Assembly (NCBI GenBank): GCA_009363875.1
Contig: CM018691.1
Location: forward strand, 40,681,253 to 40,745,252
Direction: 5' to 3'
From: Mikania micrantha
Lineage: Eukaryota; Streptophyta; Magnoliopsida; Asterales; Asteraceae
DNA length: 64,000 nt
Position 1 is the stretch's first letter, and the number at the start of each line of letters is the position of its first letter. The position numbers and the translations under genes were made by a program. The notes beneath the pieces were generated by a model. It was not told the DNA's origin. It made no database searches and saw nothing but the letters and a program-made list of their open reading frames with translations. Below, piece by piece: positions 45,466-57,470 of this stretch.

Positions 45466-45894
45466 TGTGACATCCAATACCTGATCGTCCGGCAAGTTCG
45501 TACGGTATGTGTACTTTCACTATTTACTGTGTGTAAATTCAATGCGTGGGTGACGATTCAGACAAACATATCTATGAGTCTAACGTTCTGAAATGATGAC
45601 TGAAAAGTAGAAAACAAGAATCAGAAAGAAAAACCATTGTCGTATTCGTCCGGGTGACGATTCGAATGAATACGCGTGAAGGTGACGCGATCTGACGAAA
45701 CGAAACCGATAAACGATTCGAATGATAATAAAAATAAGGAAAATAATAACCAAACATTTATTAGGAATCACAACCTTTTAAAAACATAGAAATAAATTCT
45801 TTTTATTTGATTACGTAAAATAAGCGCATTACAATCCGGAAACGCAATGAAAACGCGAAACAATCAAACGAAACGAACCCGAACACATGCGGAG

Positions 45895-45902
45895 TATAAA
45901 AA
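45895..45902 (+). promoter_or_regulatory. TATA box of the E3-type LTR
   Basis: TATAAAAA in GCGGAGTATAAAAACCCT, followed by a CT-rich leader as in A/B. Deleted from the E3 5' LTR. Confidence 0.6.
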
Positions 45903-47783
45903 CCCTAAATGAGGGCTTTTTCCTCATTTATTCCATCTCCCTCTCTCTCTAAACTCTCAAACCCGTTTTCCTCTCTCTCTATCTAGAAAACCCACCTTCA
46001 AACCTTCATATCTTGCTCGTTCGTGGATGAAATCAAGTGTTCTTGGAGCCTAAACGAAGCTCTCGACCTCCTCTACAAGAAAGTACCACCGATCTGAGGA
46101 TTTATCCACTGAAATTCGAGGTATTTGGCTAAGAAATCACGAAAAACTAGGGTTTTCAAAACCCTTGGTCGACCACACTTGTAACCGGTTTAGAATCTTT
46201 ACCTACCCGACCTTAGACCTTCATTCGAACTCCACGCAGGTTAAAACAAACCAGTAGAAGGGTGAGGAAGCCATGGAACAATCTGCAACAGCTTAGGTTC
46301 GATGGTGATGATGATGAAGGCTAACTGAAGTGCAGGGTTCGTAGGACAGCAGGTAACCGAACCTGTGCACCCTGGCCGAACCTTCATTTTCACGAACCAG
46401 GGAGGAACGAACCTTGTACCTGGGTGATCCCCTGCTCCACCGAACCTAAACTCCGCTGGACCTCATGCATAGCCGAACCTAGGGCCAACAAACGTAGTTG
46501 CTGCGAACCACCAACACTGGACCTCTCCTCCATGTGAACCCGTTCCCTTGCGAACCTCCGACTACCCGAACCCTTGAAGGGACGAACCTGAGCACAGTGG
46601 ACAGCCGAACCATAGGACCCACGAACCGGGAGACCACGAACCTAGACTTGTTAACCTAGACATGCCAGCGAACCTAGAACTCTATTCAACCAGACAACAT
46701 ACACACCACATTCTAGCATTTGGCCCACATTCAACTGGTTCTAGCCCTTTTAAATTCGTGAGGTTTGTACTAAAACACACTAGGAAAGTGTAGAAACAAG
46801 TGCTACAACATTTCTTGGTCAATAAGCTCGAGAACAGGGGCTGCAATGGGGCTGGTTCGAAACAGCCGAGTGGAACCACCCAACCCGGCCGAAAGGCCTA
46901 AGGCCGAATGGAGCCACTCGCCTAAGTTGAATCGGCCGAATGGCCAAGGACCGAAGGGCTTGCCATCTATTCGGTCGGACATCTTCCATTCACACGACCC
47001 TTGATTCGGCCAGGACCCATTTGAGTGTCACCAGCCGTATGAAGCCCATTCGGACAATGCCTTTTTTCGGCCAAAGACCAAGCCTCGTTCGCACAAGTTT
47101 GCTTCGGATAAACTCACATTCATTCGGCCATGTTTATTCGGTTGGGGCTTCAGTAGGCCTAACATCATTCGACCACATGGTTTAGCTTGAAAACAAACAC
47201 TTTGAACCAACTATATTGTAACATCATGCATGGTTATGGAATTAACAAACCATTACTACAAAGGTGGTGAAAATTTTATACATAACATCTAAAGATCAAT
47301 TTTATAACACTTGAAACCTTCTCTATAAAGGGTTAAATAGTAATGTTATCACTTAAAACATATACTAAAAGGTTCAATAAATGACAACTTCTTCAAGTTT
47401 AACAAGGACAACATGAAAAGTCTTAAACTATAAACCTAAGTTTATACCTCGAGACTATTTTTGATATCAAACCCTTACAACATCCTATAACTCATGAGTC
47501 AATATAATCATAAATAATAAGGACATACGATGCTAAGGCTAACCTCAAACGGTTAAGTCTTGGGATAGTATATCCTCACAAGTGAACTAGGACAAAGAGG
47601 TAACAAAGGATTGCAAGCGTTAGCCAACTTTGGGGCTAACACACCTACACACAGACATACTTGAACTTATACTTGTAAGTTTCAAACAACATGAAATCAA
47701 TACAGGAAACTGAAAACAAACTCAAGAACAACAGTGAGCGCGTGCATTGCTTGTATTACTTAGTCAACCACTTCAACTACAAG

Positions 47784-49541
47784 GTGAGTTCATATGCCCC
47801 TTTTCTAATCTTAACTAATTTCAAACCTCGGGGCTGAGAAAAATGCTAATTCTTTTAATTACTTAAAAGTTTTAGTACAACATATTGATTACACTATGAT
47901 TTAGATAATATTGTTTATCTTTATTATCGCTTATCATTGTATGTATGCTTGTGTGATCATAACATAACTGAGATATCTAGGATGAAACATGATAATATAG
48001 TTTCATGAATCATCAACACAATAGAATAATACAAGTTGTAGATTATATCTTACAACACTGTATTATTCTTACATGAATGAACAATGAGATAATCAGAAGA
48101 CAACACTTTGAAAATGACAACAACTAACAAGAATGATATGATGATAACATAATTTCTCAATATCATTCACCACCGGAGTTAACTAAGTGCAGTAAGACTA
48201 GTTCTTACAACACTATGATTACAACTTGGTGAAGACTATGGAATAACATGAAACAATTACTAAAGAGAACAAGAATGATGATCATGAGCACATATCTTCA
48301 TGATATCATTCACCACCTAAGCTAACTAAGTGTAGTAAGACTAGCTCTTACAACACTGTACTTACAACTGGGTGAAGGCTATGGGATGACAAGAATGATA
48401 ATCATGATAATGTAATTTCATGATAACAAAATCATTCACACATTTACTAACATCGTGTAATAAGACAAGTTCTTATAACACTTTGTTAAAGACTATGAGA
48501 ACACATAACTATGAGAACACACAACAATTGATTACTATTAAACTGTCATATTATATCACAACAATCATATGTTCATGTATTCAAGTCCAATTGTAAGTCC
48601 CTTAAAAAGAATTGTTTACCAGTTAATTTAGTGCGACTAAACTGACGATAACGTAGTGGTACCATAGGTTTGACAAACTGCCGGCGAGTGAGGTCGGTAC
48701 GTTGATCGTATTTTATCATTGGCCGGTAACGTATGACCGGTAACAGGGCGACGCAAGTCAGGTTTGGTAAACGACACGTGGTGATATTAATCTACAGTAA
48801 CTAATGGTAATTAATCCTTGGATTCTATTGACTAATAGACTGAGGAATTGATTTTCTCTCATGTCACATTACTAGTAATCGTTTCGTTGAAGGCTATCAG
48901 AACACAAATGCGATAGAGTTAAATTGGATGCATTGTGATCTGATTACGTGAGGATCACAATGGATCCTATTTAGGCTATATGCATTCCAAAATGAGAACA
49001 ATATCAATAGGTTAACTATCATTTCTATTATTAGTAGTGAATTACAGTTAACCCCACAACGAGAGAATAATAACAAGGATAGGGTTGAATAAATCTATTT
49101 TCCTTAAAACACTGAGGGTTTATCAACACTTTGGTTTTGATAACCTAAATCCCTCACATTCTATTATTCTACATATAACACATTGGGTGATGGATACAAA
49201 TCTTATGGGTGAATATCAAATGGGTGGAACACATGTGAGATAGAAATGGGTATCCATAGTTGTATTGCAAGTTGTATCGAGTTCTGTTAAGTATGTGGTG
49301 GGATGTCGGCTGGGGCTTGTTCCCCTACGTATGCCCTATATATAAGCATAACTGATAGGATGAAGTACTGCTTGTAAATATAACTATGGAGAGGCCATTA
49401 TGTGAGACAGATGAATAAAACATTAACAGGATTTGTGTATGACATTGTGACTGTGTATGCTAACAAATCAATGTTTTCAATTACTAAACTTATGAACTCA
49501 CCAACCTAGTGTTGACTTTGTTTAAATGCATGTTTACTCAG
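47784..49541 (+). other. Intron-like module in the right E3/E2 LTR
   Basis: Donor AAG|GTGAGTTCAT at 47784; partner ATGAACTCACC 49492-49502; TTGAC 49512-49516; acceptor TTTACTCAG|TTGACG with AG at 49540-49541, where the base after AG is T instead of G. Branch A to acceptor 26 nt; pairing 11 of 11; predicted intron 1,758 nt. Confidence 0.5.
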
Positions 49542-49871
49542 TTGACGAACAGGTTTAGTCACCAGCATTCAGAGATTAAGCTAGTAGACTTTTGGAAGAC
49601 CTAGCTTCATTTTGTGTTGAGCATATTTTGAATGACAAAACAGCGCATCATCTTTTGTAGATCTTGTGCAGTTACAAGAGAGAAAACTCAATGATTCTTT
49701 TGGATAGATTTACTTAGTTAAATTATGATCATAACATTGTAATTTAACTTTGTAATTCTATCATGTGCCATGTAAACAATCTGATCACTTTAATTATCAA
49801 ACGATATCGCGCCCCGAGAACCTTCCGCCCGACAGGAAAGTCGATCAAGTCTGCCGGCTCGGGGTGTGACA

Positions 49872-50480
49872 TCCACCTGTATACCGTTCTCATTTACTAC
49901 ATGTCCAAGATATTGAACTCCCCGTAACCAAAATTCATACTTGGAGAATTTGGCATAAAGCTTCTCACGTGCTAAAAGTTCTAAGATTAGTTTGAAGTAT
50001 TGAGCATGTTCCTGTTGGTTTCGAGAGTAAATGAGAATGTCGTCAATAAATACAATCACAAACTTATCCGGATATGGCCTACACAATCGATTCATTAGAT
50101 CCATGAAAACTGCAGGTGCATTTGTCAACCCAAAGGCATTACTAAAAACTCGTAATGTCCGTTACAGGTTCTGAATGTAGTTTTAGGAACATCATCATCA
50201 TGAATCCGTAACTAATGGTATCCAGATCTTAAATCGATCTTAGAAAAATAAGTAGCACCTTTTAATTGAGCGAATAAATCATCAATACGAGGTAGTAGAT
50301 AAAGGTTTTTGATTGTTAATTTATTGAGTTCCCTGTAGTCGATACACATCCTGAATGAACCATCTTTCTTTTTCACAAAAATAAATTGGTTCTTCCCACG
50401 GTGAGAAACTAGGTCTAATAAAACCTTTGTCTAAAAGTTCCTATAGTTAACATTATGAGGAAGTAAGATTCTTATCTATC
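49872..50480 (-). pseudogene. RT fragment of G4
   Basis: From about 50430 leftwards: SFSPWEEPIYFCEKERW-like entry, then FVKKKDGSFRMCIDYREL and YFSKIDLRSGYH, a stop in place of the next Gln (about 50215), then LTNAPAVFMDL and the intact catalytic FIDDILIYSR (near 50040), ending at YLGHVVNENG. One frameshift lies near 50128. It is the only Gypsy RT in the window with both catalytic aspartates. The fragment is cut by the E2/E3 LTR. Confidence 0.85.
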
Positions 50481-50559
50481 CCAGTATCAAAAGAATTGAT
50501 GCATACAGGTTGTTATGTGAAGAAGAAACGTACCATAAATGTTCATATTCTCCTTGCTT

Positions 50560-51967
50560 TGTTTACTCTTAACTAAAAGGCTCTTTCTCTAGCTTTGATG
50601 CCTTGCTTTGTATTATTGTTGGGACATTTCCTCATGAATTGGTTAAGGCTTCCACACTTGAAGCACGACCTATTCCGTTGAGGAGGTTGTCGCGGCTTTT
50701 GATTTGATTGACGAATAGGAAAATTACAGTATTTTGAATAATGTCCGAATAGATTACAATTCGCACAAATGGGACATGGTCCTTTGTGGTGATAGGGACA
50801 CTTGTTACACTTTGGTGCTTGCCCTGTACTGGCCTTCTTTGAGTCAGTTGCACCCTAATTTTTGACAGTTTGAGTATTTCGGCTGGTTTTGGGTGGAATC
50901 CTTAATTTGCTTCCTTCTTGCCACTTACGTTTAATGCCCTTTTGTTCCTAGGGTCATTGATATTGGTACTAGAACTTTGCTCACCCATTGTTGATAGGGT
51001 ACCATTCCTTACTACCTCATTAGTACGCTTAGTGGCCAAGATAATAGTATATTCTAGAGTTGTGAGTTTGGCAGTAGCTACCATACCTCGGACTTGAGGA
51101 GCCAAACCTTTGGTGTATTTCTTTACCAAGGCTAGCTCAGTAGGGAACATGTTAGGTAATAAACATGTAAGTTCATGAAATCGGTCGGTATAATTCTGAA
51201 ATTCCGCACTGACCATAGAATGATTCAAAAATTCTTCTTGCAGTTTCTTGATTTCGGTGATTGAGCAATACTCTGAAAAAATCAGAGTTTTAAACTCATT
51301 CCAGCCCATTACATCAATAGTGTTCGTACCCAAAAATTCTTCTTGCAGTATTCCACCTTGTCAAAGCTGAGTTCTTAAGAGAACCAGTAGCATATGTTGC
51401 TTTGTGCTGTTCTAAGCTCTGGCTGATTTTAAATTTTGTTTCCGTCTCTTCGATACACTTCAAAAGTCCAGTCACTCCTTCTTTTCCTGTGAAAGTAGGA
51501 GCTTTGTAGGAAGCAAAGTAATTATAAGTACATCCCTGCTGTGGTGGATCAGGAACAGTTGTTTTTGTACCGGTGGTATGATGTGTTTCTACGTGTCCAC
51601 CGGCAGCATTGTGTACAAAATTATCATGTTCCCCACCAGAACCAGAAGTGATGTGTTGTTGATGTTGTATTAAGATACCCGGTACTACAGCAGATTGATG
51701 TTCTTTCACTATTCGTGCTACCATTGCTTCGTTTAGTTCTGATACACTTGCACCCGCAGGTGGAATTGTGTTCACTCATGGGTTCTCAGGTGGAACCGTA
51801 TTTGTTTCCAGATTTACAGGTGGAACCATGTTCGCTTCCGGATTGGTACGTGAATCCGGATTTGATTCTGGATTAACAGGTGGAACTTGATTTGATTCAG
51901 GGTTAACAACGTTCTTTGCAGCGTTCTTAGCTGGTCGACATCTTTTAGGAGCCCTTGTTCTACTCAC
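50560..51967 (-). pseudogene. Gag of G4, decayed
   Basis: Opens at GTG 51967 (SRTRAPKRCR); no in-frame ATG is visible, so the start is lost or different. An N-terminal part repeats VPPVNPESN-like motifs, then a TGA at 51776. The frame goes on with capsid (TGLLKCIEET, YATGSLKNSALTRWN) and shifts near 51330, beside a duplicated AAAAATTCTTCTTGCAG, into the 51333-50902 part (FSEYCSITEIKKLQ). A zinc knuckle (CANCNLFGHYSKYC) and a second (CFKCGSLNQFMRKC) can be read near 50770 and 50660 in a shifted frame. Protease is almost all deleted (only LYASIL remains). Confidence 0.82.
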
Positions 51968-52917
51968 ATGCCGACAAACTCAGGTCAGTTCAAGAAAATT
52001 AAAATATATAACCCTTTCAGTCACATAAATTCATCCATATTCAATCATACTGAAAAATGACTATACGTGATTATAAGAATATCATATAACTACATTGATA
52101 TTATCCAGATATGTTCTCAACACAAAGTAATCACAGTGACATTTGTAGTTATACTCAGTCCTGTTATTTCAAAAACATGTTATAGTATCACACAGCACAC
52201 GCATTGTGACCCTGATACAGATATGTTATTGTTCACACTAGATGCAACATCACCCATGTTTCGATATGTTATCACACATTTTTTTGATATATTTATATAC
52301 AAGGCTTTGATACACAATCACACACACACAATTTATTTGTTCTCCCAGAGTATTTCCGATATGTTGTCACACAGACAATAAATATGTTACCTAGTTACTG
52401 TTCATGAAACAAAAGTTTGATATAAACACACTATTCACACACAATGCAAATACTGAAATAAAACATTTTATTATTAAGATACCATTTTTATACAACTTTA
52501 GAGTTTGATACGAAGAGTTTCATGATACTGACCACCCTAACAACCTAACCAAATGGGATCTATTTTACACGTCAAAAAATCCCATAACATCAACCACCCA
52601 ACCTATTCAGCATTACTCGATGATATCTACAATGAACGTCCCAAAACATCCACCCTATGTTCATACCTACCATAGAAAGAACGGTAAGCAAACTATCACA
52701 ATGGCTATAGCTGCCATCACTATAGCCACACCCAACAATCATGCCTCTACACTCAATCTCCTCAATACCTCAATACTCTCACTCACCCTCACAACACTCA
52801 CTCTCATCATCTCAACCTGCTGCCAAATACAGCAGTCACCATCTGCATCATTGTCTGCCTCATCCTCTCCTCTATAATAATCCTCCATGCTCTCGATCCT
52901 GCGTCTAATGCACTTAC
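51968..52917 (-). other. Non-coding stretch between G4 pre-gag ORF and gag
   Basis: About 950 bp, AT-rich, with no convincing gene on either strand; the plus-strand ORF at 52067-52381 has no recognisable motif. A strong donor, TAG|GTAAGT, lies at its upstream edge (intron would start at 52917, reverse strand), so this may be an intron; I cannot place an acceptor with confidence. Confidence 0.4.
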
Positions 52918-53439
52918 CTACTCCATCAGTGTCAGGTGAGATGTGAGCGTTTCTAATAGAGTAGTGCGAGTCTCCTGCAGAGTAGCGCGCAACTCCTGTA
53001 ACTCCAAGCGAGTCCCATATAGATCCAAAGTCACCTGGCGAAGCTGTGCCCAAAGCTCCGCCTGCTGCGAGGACTCCCCTACCTAAAGGATGGTTCCTGG
53101 TGCCTGTCGGTGTGCCAACTTTTGTCTGGGAGGAAGACCTGTCGTCTTGCGGGCCTGACCCCGCATGCATCTAAGTCCCGTAAATACTGGGACCCTCTGT
53201 GGGGAAGGATTCCTCATCCTCCTGCTAGCGGAAGTATCCTCATCTGATACATGAGGATGTCTGGGTGGAGTGTGTGGTACCTGTGGTGGTGGTGTAGGCG
53301 GCACCTGTGGTACTACTCGAGACGCCGCTGAGGATGCCTCGGGCGGATCTGAGTCCGAGCTCGAACTAGGACTAGGTGTGTCATCAAGGATCACATATGG
53401 AATCGTCTTATATATATAGCGCTCACCTGGATTTGCCAT
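52918..53439 (-). pseudogene. Pre-gag ORF of G4, one internal TAG
   Basis: ATG 53439 (MANPGERYIY), 174 codons to TAG 52918-52920, with one TAG at 53083-53085 in the same frame. The first 70 residues are Ser/Pro-rich (SPSSSSDSDPPEASS; VPQVPPTPPPQVPHTPPRHP). After the internal stop comes a Leu/Gln/Arg heptad-like segment (LWAQLRQVTLDLYG; LELQELRATLQETRTTLLET), a probable coiled coil. It lies about 340 bp after the primer site, where gag would normally start. No known domain recognised; an ORF before gag is known in Ogre/Tat Gypsy elements, which G4 does not otherwise resemble. Confidence 0.55.
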
Positions 53440-53778
53440 CGCTATACAAACAAAATTTCCAGATCAATACTATGAAATGAGCATTCAACAATAATATTCA
53501 AGGAAACCATGATATGATATCTATTCCTATTTTAAAACAACTATTCACCATTACTGTTATTATTGTTATGCTTGTATTAAAATTTACTACAAACGCACTT
53601 GTGTTGCAAATTCCAGTTGTGGTGGACAGTCTTAAGTGTAATTTGTACCGCTTGATTACTGTGGCTCAAATCAAAACAAGTTATGTTCTTTAGTTATGTT
53701 CGGTCCACTCAGAGTTACTATACGAGCCTATGGTTATAGTCTAGGTCTCTAAGTCAACATAAATTTCTATAATATGTG

Positions 53779-53790
53779 GCTCTGATACCA
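53779..53790 (-). other. Primer binding site of G4
   Basis: On the reverse strand TGGTATCAGAGC, three bases from the LTR end (TGTGATA, expected TGTGACA). Confidence 0.88.
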
Positions 53791-54061
53791 CCCTATCACA
53801 CCCCCATCTCTTGTCACCTATTGATGATGTCACTGATCCCTCTACGAAGGTTGCGAAAGCATAGTGGTGATGTCTTAGAGATAGGGTGCAACTTACTTGA
53901 TCCGGTATCACCACACACAGATTAATTTAAAGATATTACATTACAAGGGTAACGTTATTACAAGAAAACAATTATATTTTACAACCTAAACACACGACAC
54001 AAACTAAGTTATTTATTTACAAGTGCCTGAACATGCAATCTCACCAATCATCACTTTCTAC

Positions 54062-54558
54062 CTACAAAAAATGTTTCAATTTGAAAGGTCAACACAAATA
54101 TGGTGAGTTCATAATGATTGATTTACACAGGTATGATATGATATGCAAGATATTGATACACAGTTCCAAAGATAACCATAGGACCTATATCTAGTTCCTT
54201 TCGAAGTACTTCGTTCTTGTTCTATAAAGATACTATCCATCAATAAATATCTTAGTGCCTCATTGTCTTAATGCCCATCACATACATTAAGATTAGATGT
54301 AACAGGTAAAAAACATTCACACAAGGGGAGAAGCAAACCTCCCACATGGATTCACTAGATACAATTTGAGGAATGAGGACTTTTAGATACTGTGACAGAG
54401 AGCTACAGGCAAAATCCCATGAAATCTTACAAGTTCATCACAAGTTCAAATGAAATCAAACAGATAATAGTGATACATATCATATGTTAAAAAAATGTTC
54501 CATAGTAGTACCCTGATGTTTGTAAAACATTAAAAAAAACAGGTTGTACGAAACTCAC
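54062..54558 (-). other. Intron-like module in the G4 LTR
   Basis: Reverse strand. Donor TTAG|GTGAGTTT at 54558; partner ATGAACTCACC (plus-strand GGTGAGTTCAT 54102-54112); TTGAC (54092-54088); acceptor TTTTTTGTAG|GTAG with AG at 54063-54062. Branch A to acceptor 27 nt. Pairing covers 9 positions with one G-U. Predicted intron 497 nt. Confidence 0.5.
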
Positions 54559-55540
54559 CTAAGATATTGAAGTTAGCAGATGATGCACAGACTGGTAGTT
54601 ATGGTTTAATTATGCATTAGTTAATGTTTTATAAGTTATTTATATTTTAACTTACTGATTAAATCTTTCTGAATGTTTGATGTCAAGGACATTTAAAGTC
54701 ATTAAATGGATATAAAGTCTTTAATTAGTAAATTTAGTTGAATATCATACAATGTATGATAATGTGGGAACCTATAATGATTCAGGTTCCTCATTCAAGA
54801 TTGATGACTCACTAGATTAATTAGGATATTATCAGATTAACCAAATAGGTATTGTTGCTGATTATATTACTGAAACAATTCTAGATGGATTTCTAGCTGA
54901 CTAATCGTTGACCCTTATTACTGATCACCCAAATATCATGAAATATAAGGATGTGATATTAGAAAAGGTTTAATGACCATGTTCAATGTACTAATCTGAC
55001 TATTATCATAAACATCATATCGTTATTCCAATTATTATCTGCTTGTCATTAGTTTGAAACACTTGGATTTAACCTACCATTTCAAGGAATGATCAAGAAA
55101 ATTACAATCATTGTTACAATCAAATGGTTTAAACCATTATATTCTAAGATATAGTTTCATGATAACTAGGAATTATAACGGATCAAAACAAGGATTTAAC
55201 CTTTAACATACCAGGTTCTTTGTTTCTAACCATTCCCAGCCATCATCTAGGCAATAATCAACAATCATAACTTTTGTATTACGTTCAAAAAATAGATCTA
55301 ATCTAACCATTATCAAACTAGTAGGATAAAACGAATCGTTACCCGTTCGGACGGATTTTTTGGATGAAAACGACAATCAGGACCTATAGAATCGTTCCCT
55401 AGCTCGATCTGGATGTTTTGGTGGCTTCAGAATTGAGTTTAAATGGCAAAAATTCGATCTGATGGGTTGTGGTGGAGCTGAAGTTCGAAAGAAGAAATAT
55501 ATGAACTTCTGCATGAAAAATTCGATTTTTCAATCTGATC

Positions 55541-55547
55541 ATTTATA
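55541..55547 (-). promoter_or_regulatory. TATA box of the G4 LTR
   Basis: Reverse-strand TATAAAT, with GC-rich motif sequence upstream of it and a leader-like stretch downstream (55350-55500). Confidence 0.45.
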
Positions 55548-55561
55548 CCGACTCACTCGTC

Positions 55562-55602
55562 GCGTACCGCCAAGGAGCCTCGAAAGAGGCTCGGCGTACC
55601 GC
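55562..55602. repeat. Perfect hairpin GAGCCTC-GAAA-GAGGCTC between direct repeats
   Basis: Arms at 55575-55581 and 55586-55592 with a four-base spacer, flanked by direct repeats GCGTACCGC at 55562-55570 and 55594-55602. It lies upstream of the G4 TATA box, where other LTRs here carry palindromic motifs. Confidence 0.7.
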
Positions 55603-57039
55603 GAAGAATTCCGGAGTCCATCAGATATTTTGTACTCATCACGTACCACTAAGAGATCTCAAAATGTTCTTGGCACACCGCGAAGAGTTCTAAAGTGCAA
55701 TAACTTCGAATTTTTCTTATTTTTACGATTCCGGAGAATCGGAAACTCCGTTTTTCGCACGGTTTTCACCCACATTCACGATTTCTCGCGTACTATTAAA
55801 TCTTGATAATCACAATACTTCATTTAACGTGGATATCAATTAATTTAACGTGAGCTTTCAAACAACGATGACGTAAGCTTCAAACGTAATTGTCACCCGT
55901 CAACCCACTACATTATCAATACTTGATAGGTTTACCCAATAAGATCCTATCAGATGTGTTATTTCAATTAATTAGAGTTCGTATTTGTGTTGATATATCT
56001 AGTTGTTATGGCATGGTAATAGTGAGTTATGATTGGATTTTGTTTACCAAGGATACAAAGGTTTTGATCATTAACTGTCTTGTAAGTTCTTGAAGTTTAA
56101 AAGATGTAAAACAATAAGGAGTTTAGATAGAATATTTCAGCATGGCACATGAAATAACATGTGCATGTTTACTATAGATCAAACTTTCCAATTGCTTTGA
56201 AAAAATTCAATTTAAAATTCATATTCATTTAAGTTCAATGTGCAACTAAGAGTAGTCTAAGACTGAACAGACAACGTATTGACCTTGACCAAAGTAGGAA
56301 ATCTCAACAACATGCATGAATCACATACGATGCATTTGGAACAGTAATGAGTGATACAGTGGTTTGAATCACTTATGCTTACTGTATCTATAGTTTTGAG
56401 TATGATGACCAGTTGCACCACAAGCATCGTTTATCAGGAAAATGGTGTAACATGAGATGAGAGCTGTATGAATTTTGATGACGTATCATCTTGTTTGAAG
56501 AGAAAGATTTTGTATAAATGGAAAGAGTTAGATTATGAACAATATAGGATTTCATGAATTACATAAGTTAAGTGATATTATAGTACTTCCAATGTGATAC
56601 TATTTATCACTAAATCTTAAGCATAATATCCTAATGAGTCATGGAATTGTAATATAGACTTCAAAAACATGTGACATTATAACTTTTTTAGATGTAGTGA
56701 CAAATCACTAATCATAGTTACAATATCATTTAACCTTTAATTTAAGTTTGTGTATGAAAAAAATACACCTCAAACCTTGGTATAAGTAATATTTGATTAA
56801 CTAACCGCTTAGTCGAAATTATAACCTACTTGGTCAGCCTTTTGGTTCTACTCCTAATGTACAATTGGTTCTTATATATAGGGTATACCAAAACCAACCC
56901 ACCACACCAATCGTACTTTTAAAGCATACCAATCGCCAACTAGTACTAATCTAAACTTTATGTATACATACATTTGAATAGGAATTGAATGATTGATTTG
57001 ATGTTGAATATATACCAAGATATAATGATGAATTAACCT

Positions 57040-57470
57040 CACTAATCTTTAGGTATATTATTGATTTCTTGAATTATGACCTACACAATGTCCAAAACGA
57101 ATTGTAACACCATAACCTTTGAGATATTGTGTTGTATCACAAATCTTATATATTTATTGCTTTCTTGAATTGTATGTGCTAACAAACAAAGAATAAGGAA
57201 TATCATGGCCTTTTAGATGTTGTGATGTATCCCCATCACAAATCTTAGATATAATGTTATTTGACTTCTTGAATAATATGTATTATCTAACAAAGAATGG
57301 TAACACCATAATCTTTTAGATATTATGATGTATCACCATCACAAATCTTAGGTATGATGTTATTGACTTCTTGAATCATAGGTGTTGTCAAGCAAATGAG
57401 AATGACATCATATCTTTTAAATTATAGTGATGAATCACCATCACTAACTTTAGTACGACGTCAAAAGATT
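57040..57470. repeat. About 90-bp tandem repeat, x4
   Basis: Four diverged units, each with CTTTTAGATATT-like, GATGTATCACCATCACAAATC and TGACTTCTTGAAT-like parts. One related unit is seen near 60940-60970. Function unknown. Confidence 0.65.

Larger units (their letters stand above)
36792..49871 (+). mobile_element. E3: Ty3/Gypsy chromovirus-like element nested in the E2 3' LTR
   Basis: LTR, primer site, gag, protease, RT, RNase H, integrase, polypurine tract, LTR. Internal region is about 5 kb. It lies inside E2's 3' LTR (36406-36791 on the left). The right LTR appears chimeric with E2's, so E3 has no target duplication of its own. All coding parts carry stops. Confidence 0.88.
45466..49871 (+). 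repeat. Right LTR of E3, chimeric with the E2 3' LTR
   Basis: TGTGACATCC to GGGGTGTGACA, 4,406 bp. Up to about 46727 it matches the E3 5' LTR, apart from a 356-bp loss between GCGTG repeats (counterpart 36875-37230). Beyond that it matches the E2 5' LTR: 47027-47232 with 27537-27741, and 49203-49871 with 30821-31511, far better than with the E3 5' LTR. It holds a TATA box (45895), CGAACC repeats, TAAGAC repeats (48180-48490) and the splice module. Followed by TCCAC (49872-49876), the expected right-hand E2 target duplication. Confidence 0.85.
49872..53790 (-). mobile_element. G4: reverse-strand Gypsy interior, target of E2
   Basis: Reads leftwards from the primer site (53790-53779): pre-gag ORF, gag, a remnant of protease, then RT, which is cut at 49872 by the end of the E2/E3 LTR. 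The rest of pol and the other LTR should lie left of the window if E2 inserted here. Also Gypsy chromovirus-like, but a different family from E2/E3. Confidence 0.85.

Noticed and set aside
52067..52381. Plus-strand 104-residue ORF as a host gene
   Set aside because: AT-rich stretch inside G4, no domain and no promoter or splice context; likely chance.
55462..55806. Plus-strand 114-residue ORF as a host gene
   Set aside because: It is antisense to the G4 LTR promoter and hairpin region and shows no motif.
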